The notes beneath the pieces are model-generated. The model saw only the letters and a list, made by a program, of their open reading frames with translations. It was not told the origin of the DNA and did no database searches. From assembly GCA_005239595.1 (NCBI GenBank), contig SBBT01000213.1, forward strand, positions 1 through 15,732: a DNA stretch of 15,732 nt. The letters run 5' to 3'. Below, piece by piece: positions 14,201-15,732 of this stretch. Source of the stretch: Candidatus Troglogloeales bacterium. Its GTDB lineage: Bacteria > Nitrospirota > Nitrospiria > SBBL01 > SBBT01. Made by a program: the position numbers and the translations under genes. Every line of letters starts with the position of its first letter. Positions within the stretch are counted from its first letter, which is position 1.

Positions 14201-14457
14201 TGGGGGGAAGGATTGAGGGAGGGGTTCAGTTGGGTGAGATGGTTCGGACAGGGATAACGGATGACACGATCGTTCCGACGATTGATGCCATCATGGATAT
14301 GGTCCTTGAACAGGGTGGGGAATCGTTTTCGGAGGCGGTCCGACAGATTACCCCAAAAGAGATTTCCTTGCGGCTTGAGGCGAGGATGGCGGCGTTTGAG
14401 AAAAACAAGCTGGAGGCCGTGGAGATGATTCCCGATTTTGTGGAGATCGAATCATGA
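11281..14457 (+). CDS. NAD(P)H-dependent assimilatory nitrite reductase, NirB-NirA fusion
   Basis: This 1058-residue cytoplasmic enzyme is predicted to reduce nitrite to ammonium with six electrons. Domains in order are: an FAD/NAD(P)H reductase of NirB type (14-400; VVIGNGMAG 17-25, VVIGGGLLG 158-166, IFALGDV 281-287); a BFD [2Fe-2S] module with C429, C431, C464 and C467; and a complete two-half nitrite/sulfite reductase (about 495-1050). The catalytic sirohaem/[4Fe-4S] ligands are C898-x5-C904 and C943-x3-C947. The first half also has cysteines (C616, C626, C672, C675). Ordinary NirB (about 850 aa) has only one ferredoxin-like and one sirohaem-binding repeat, whereas ferredoxin-NirA (about 550 aa) has two; here a whole NirA-type part is joined to the NirB front end. 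Sulfite reductase is the alternative, but the neighbours argue for nitrite. The start is GTG, with GGAGG (11267-11271) nine bases before. Confidence 0.9.
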   Translation: MGNKGQGALQEASLKIVVIGNGMAGIATVEAILKCDKKAAITVFGDEPYTNYNRILLSDVLAGVIPKEKIILNPPEWYKDHGIDLHLGVAVASIDPGRQVVTDATGGTTPYDYLIIATGALPFVPPIPGREKEGVMVFRTMADMEAIMTASRTHQQAVVIGGGLLGLEAARGMINHGICVTVVHLGDRLMEQQLDPTAAALLKREIERMGIRVLLNATTEEILGNGKVGSVRLATGETLPAQVVLITTGIRPNTSLAKTAKISVDRGIIVDDRMETSISGIFALGDVVQHRGKTYGLVSPLKDQAGAIASAIVGDGKHQYHGTVCETTLKVAGIDLVSAGDFLGGGGSEDLVFVDTEKGVYKKCVIRNNRLTGFILLGDIKEGARLFGLIVRKEEITSHKAHLLGGISVDEVQSEISGIAALPDKDFICTCNSVTKGTIVCAIREKGLKTREAVAAATEATTGCGSCAQYVDDLLAWVQATPLLSPAGAMSVEEKGLFLKTLDVEKIKQEGLGLDFYRLKEFGTRGLTPDDYYRLKTYGFCSQKHPGYFMLRTRVPGGTITSLQMEAFAQIAETYGRSRIHITARQGLEINWVRVDDALDIFDRIKAVGLTTRSSCGHTMRNVVACPHGTIAEEGILDVQPWAELISDYFVERSDTINPTMPSRLNIYFAGCRKCSYDAAINDIGFAAVSRETPEGKKEIGFEVWLGGSLGPHPILGFKWRDFIPVAEVLPVCQAIFAIHTKYADRTKGKSRLKFLIEAWGREKFIERVEYLFADQRNLPENRGFAPVIGKKEQPPQRLIASWMPIPSFLPEGAKRQRQKGYVSVTVAPPLGEISAEQFRGIAKIARQYADGIVHLTKEQTAELHWILAIRLKQVINRLHAIGLSLQGELGGPKVITCPGAEFCVLAVTHSRGVARDILKHYRPDHPKKAALLATLSIHISGCPNNCAKHHLGDIGLAGVWEVAEKRYSYQLFLGGRIEGGVQLGEMVRTGITDDTIVPTIDAIMDMVLEQGGESFSEAVRQITPKEISLRLEARMAAFEKNKLEAVEMIPDFVEIES

Positions 14458-14756
14458 CGATGATTCAGGCGGTCATCCGACCGGAGAAGGAACAGGAGGT
14501 CATCGATAGCCTGGAAAAGTCCGGGATATATGGTTATACCCGTCAGTCTGTTTTTGGCCGCGGACGTCAGCGGGGTATCCAGGTTGGCCCGGTCCGTTAC
14601 GAAGAGATGGCAAAAGTCTGGCTGATGATTGTGGCAGAGGATGAAAAATCGGATCGCGTGATCGATGCCATTAAGGTTGCGGCCACCACCGGCAATCCAG
14701 GCGATGGGAAAATTTTCGTCTCCCGGCTTGCCGAGGCAAGGACGATCCGAAAATAA
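14454..14756 (+). CDS. PII signalling protein, NifI-like (third PII module)
   Basis: This 100-residue PII protein closely resembles the one at 9730. It has MTMIQAVIRPEKEQEV, the T-loop start GRGRQRGIQVG, YEEMAK where GlnB has its modified tyrosine block, and TGNPGDGKIFV for nucleotide binding. It ends soon after ARTIRK, without the GlnB C-terminal tail. Its ATG overlaps the reductase stop (ATGA), so the two are translationally coupled. The reductase, or the flavoprotein that follows, are the obvious candidate partners. It differs enough from the 9730 protein to suggest a distinct partner rather than a recent duplication. Confidence 0.93.
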   Translation: MTMIQAVIRPEKEQEVIDSLEKSGIYGYTRQSVFGRGRQRGIQVGPVRYEEMAKVWLMIVAEDEKSDRVIDAIKVAATTGNPGDGKIFVSRLAEARTIRK

Positions 14757-14763
14757 CCAGACT

Positions 14764-14792
14764 TTGGTATATGGTACAGATTGTAATATAAT
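14764..14792 (+). promoter_or_regulatory. Sigma70-type promoter before the last gene
   Basis: TTGGTA (14764-14769), a 17-bp spacer and a perfect TATAAT (14787-14792) lie in the only sizeable gap of the right-hand operon apart from the palindrome cluster. The start would be near 14799. AAGGAG (14815-14820) follows, eight bases before the ATG. It would give the last gene sigma54-independent expression besides operon read-through. Confidence 0.55.
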
Positions 14793-14828
14793 GGCTGGCG
14801 TAGCGCTGATTTCGAAGGAGCTTGACCT

Positions 14829-15732
14829 ATGGCAAACAAACATTTAGTCGTTGTGGGAAACGGCATGGCTGGGATGGCCTGCGTCGATCATATCTTAAAG
14901 TATCAGAATGACTTCCAGATTACCGTCCTCTCCGACGAACCTTATTATAACTACAACCGGATATTGCTCTCCTCCGTGCTGGCTGGGGAGAAGTCGTTAG
15001 AAGAAATCTACATCAATACCCGGGAATGGTATGAGAAGAACCGGATTAATCTTATTTTAAGTGCACGGGCAGAGGATGTCGATGCCGAGCACAAAGTCGT
15101 CACCTGTGCCGATGGCCGTAAAATTCCTTACGACCTGCTGCTTCTCGCCACGGGGAGCGATCCGTTTGTTCCGCCAATAGAAGGAACGGACAAAAAGGGG
15201 GTTTTCTGTTTCAGGAACATCGCCGATACCAACGACATCTTGGAATCGTGTAAAACCGCTAAATCTGCGGTGGTCATCGGAGGCGGCCTTTTGGGCCTTG
15301 AGGCGGCGCGCGGGATTCAGGAGTATGGCCCCCATGTGACGGTGGTTCATGACCTTGGGCATCTGATGAACGCCCAATTGGATGAAACCGGCGGAAAGTT
15401 TCTTAAAAAAGAGATTGAACATCTTGGAATCCAGGTCTTAACCCACCGGAAAACCACGGCTATTCTGGGTAACGGCAAGGTCGAAGGGGTTCAGTTCGAC
15501 GATGGCATTGTGATCGGGGCAGACCTGGTGGTGATTGCCTGCGGGATTCGTCCCAACGTGGCCCTGGCGAAGAAGGCAGGGTTGATCGTCAACCGCGGCG
15601 TGGTGGTGAATGACCATATGGAGACCTCACGACCGGATATCTTCGCCGTCGGGGAGTGCGTGGAACATAAGGGGGTGGTCTATGGATTGGTGGCACCTCT
15701 CTATGACCAGGGGAAGGTTTTGGCCGCTACAA
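14829..15732 (+). CDS. NirB-N-terminus-like FAD/NAD(P)H oxidoreductase (partial, 3' end missing)
   Basis: 301 codons are visible and the frame runs open to the window end. The protein has VVVGNGMAGMACVD near the N-terminus for FAD, the DEPYYNYNRILLSSVLAG segment typical of NirB-like reductases, VVIGGGLLGLEAARG for NAD(P)H, and IFAVGECVEH for the second FAD contact. It is a clear paralogue of the first 300 residues of the 11281 fusion: the same motifs at the same spacing, but many changes between. The missing part decides whether this is a full NirB, a reductase with only BFD domains, or a reductase partner for a nitrate reductase. ATG choice is supported by AAGGAG at 14815-14820. Confidence 0.88.
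   Translation, partial: MANKHLVVVGNGMAGMACVDHILKYQNDFQITVLSDEPYYNYNRILLSSVLAGEKSLEEIYINTREWYEKNRINLILSARAEDVDAEHKVVTCADGRKIPYDLLLLATGSDPFVPPIEGTDKKGVFCFRNIADTNDILESCKTAKSAVVIGGGLLGLEAARGIQEYGPHVTVVHDLGHLMNAQLDETGGKFLKKEIEHLGIQVLTHRKTTAILGNGKVEGVQFDDGIVIGADLVVIACGIRPNVALAKKAGLIVNRGVVVNDHMETSRPDIFAVGECVEHKGVVYGLVAPLYDQGKVLAAT

Noticed and set aside
14226..14843. Minus-strand open frame of 205 codons over the end of the reductase and the third PII gene
   Set aside because: It is antisense to two well-supported genes with clear motifs, and its own translation shows no recognisable domain.
1..15732. CRISPR array, insertion sequence, toxin-antitoxin or defence genes
   Set aside because: No regularly spaced repeats, transposase motifs or defence-type domains were found on either strand; the only tandem repeat is the coding one in anmK.

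Overview
The window looks like chromosomal DNA of a free-living bacterium of moderate G+C content. It carries nitrogen-assimilation genes of a kind seen in Nitrospirota, NC10 and Deltaproteobacteria-like lineages. No ribosomal marker gene is present, so the taxonomy is only a guess.

Left part (1-3001, minus strand). An unassigned, very hairpin-rich segment (about 13-231) is followed by tRNA-Ala(CGC) with its own sigma70-type promoter. Next comes a compact operon purM > purN > kelch-repeat lipoprotein, whose genes overlap by 8 nt at each junction. Two back-to-back sigma70-type promoters in 3047-3112 separate it from the next unit.

Middle (3137-8256). A plus-strand cluster holds a haem-oxygenase-fold di-iron oxidase candidate, a YrfG-type IMP/GMP nucleotidase and a membrane-anchored DUF3105 protein. 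A convergent gene encodes a CCA-adding enzyme with an HD domain. A divergent gene, anmK, carries an in-frame 15-bp tandem repeat.

Right part (8257-15732, plus strand). This is the most interesting region: a nitrate/nitrite assimilation operon. It starts with a textbook sigma54 (-24/-12) promoter. The short leader contains two small stem-loops with six-base loops (A at position 1, G at position 4), and the second overlaps a strong intrinsic terminator just ahead of the first start codon. That is the architecture of an ANTAR-protein antitermination leader (NasR/nasF type). The genes then run: a sulfite-oxidase-family molybdenum-cofactor domain fused to a PII signalling domain; a NifI-like PII protein; a NarK/NasA nitrate-nitrite transporter; a 1058-residue fusion of a NirB-like FAD/NAD(P)H reductase and BFD [2Fe-2S] module to a full two-half sirohaem nitrite reductase; a third PII protein; and a second NirB-N-terminus-like flavoprotein cut off by the window end, with its own promoter. 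Most coding junctions overlap (ATGA or 8-nt overlaps).

My reading is that this operon is controlled by general nitrogen status (sigma54) and by nitrate/nitrite (ANTAR antitermination). Three PII modules, one of them tethered to a Mo domain, probably tune transport and reduction after synthesis. No conventional nitrate reductase and no ANTAR regulator gene lie inside the window. Function assignments are by motif reading only; no database search was run.
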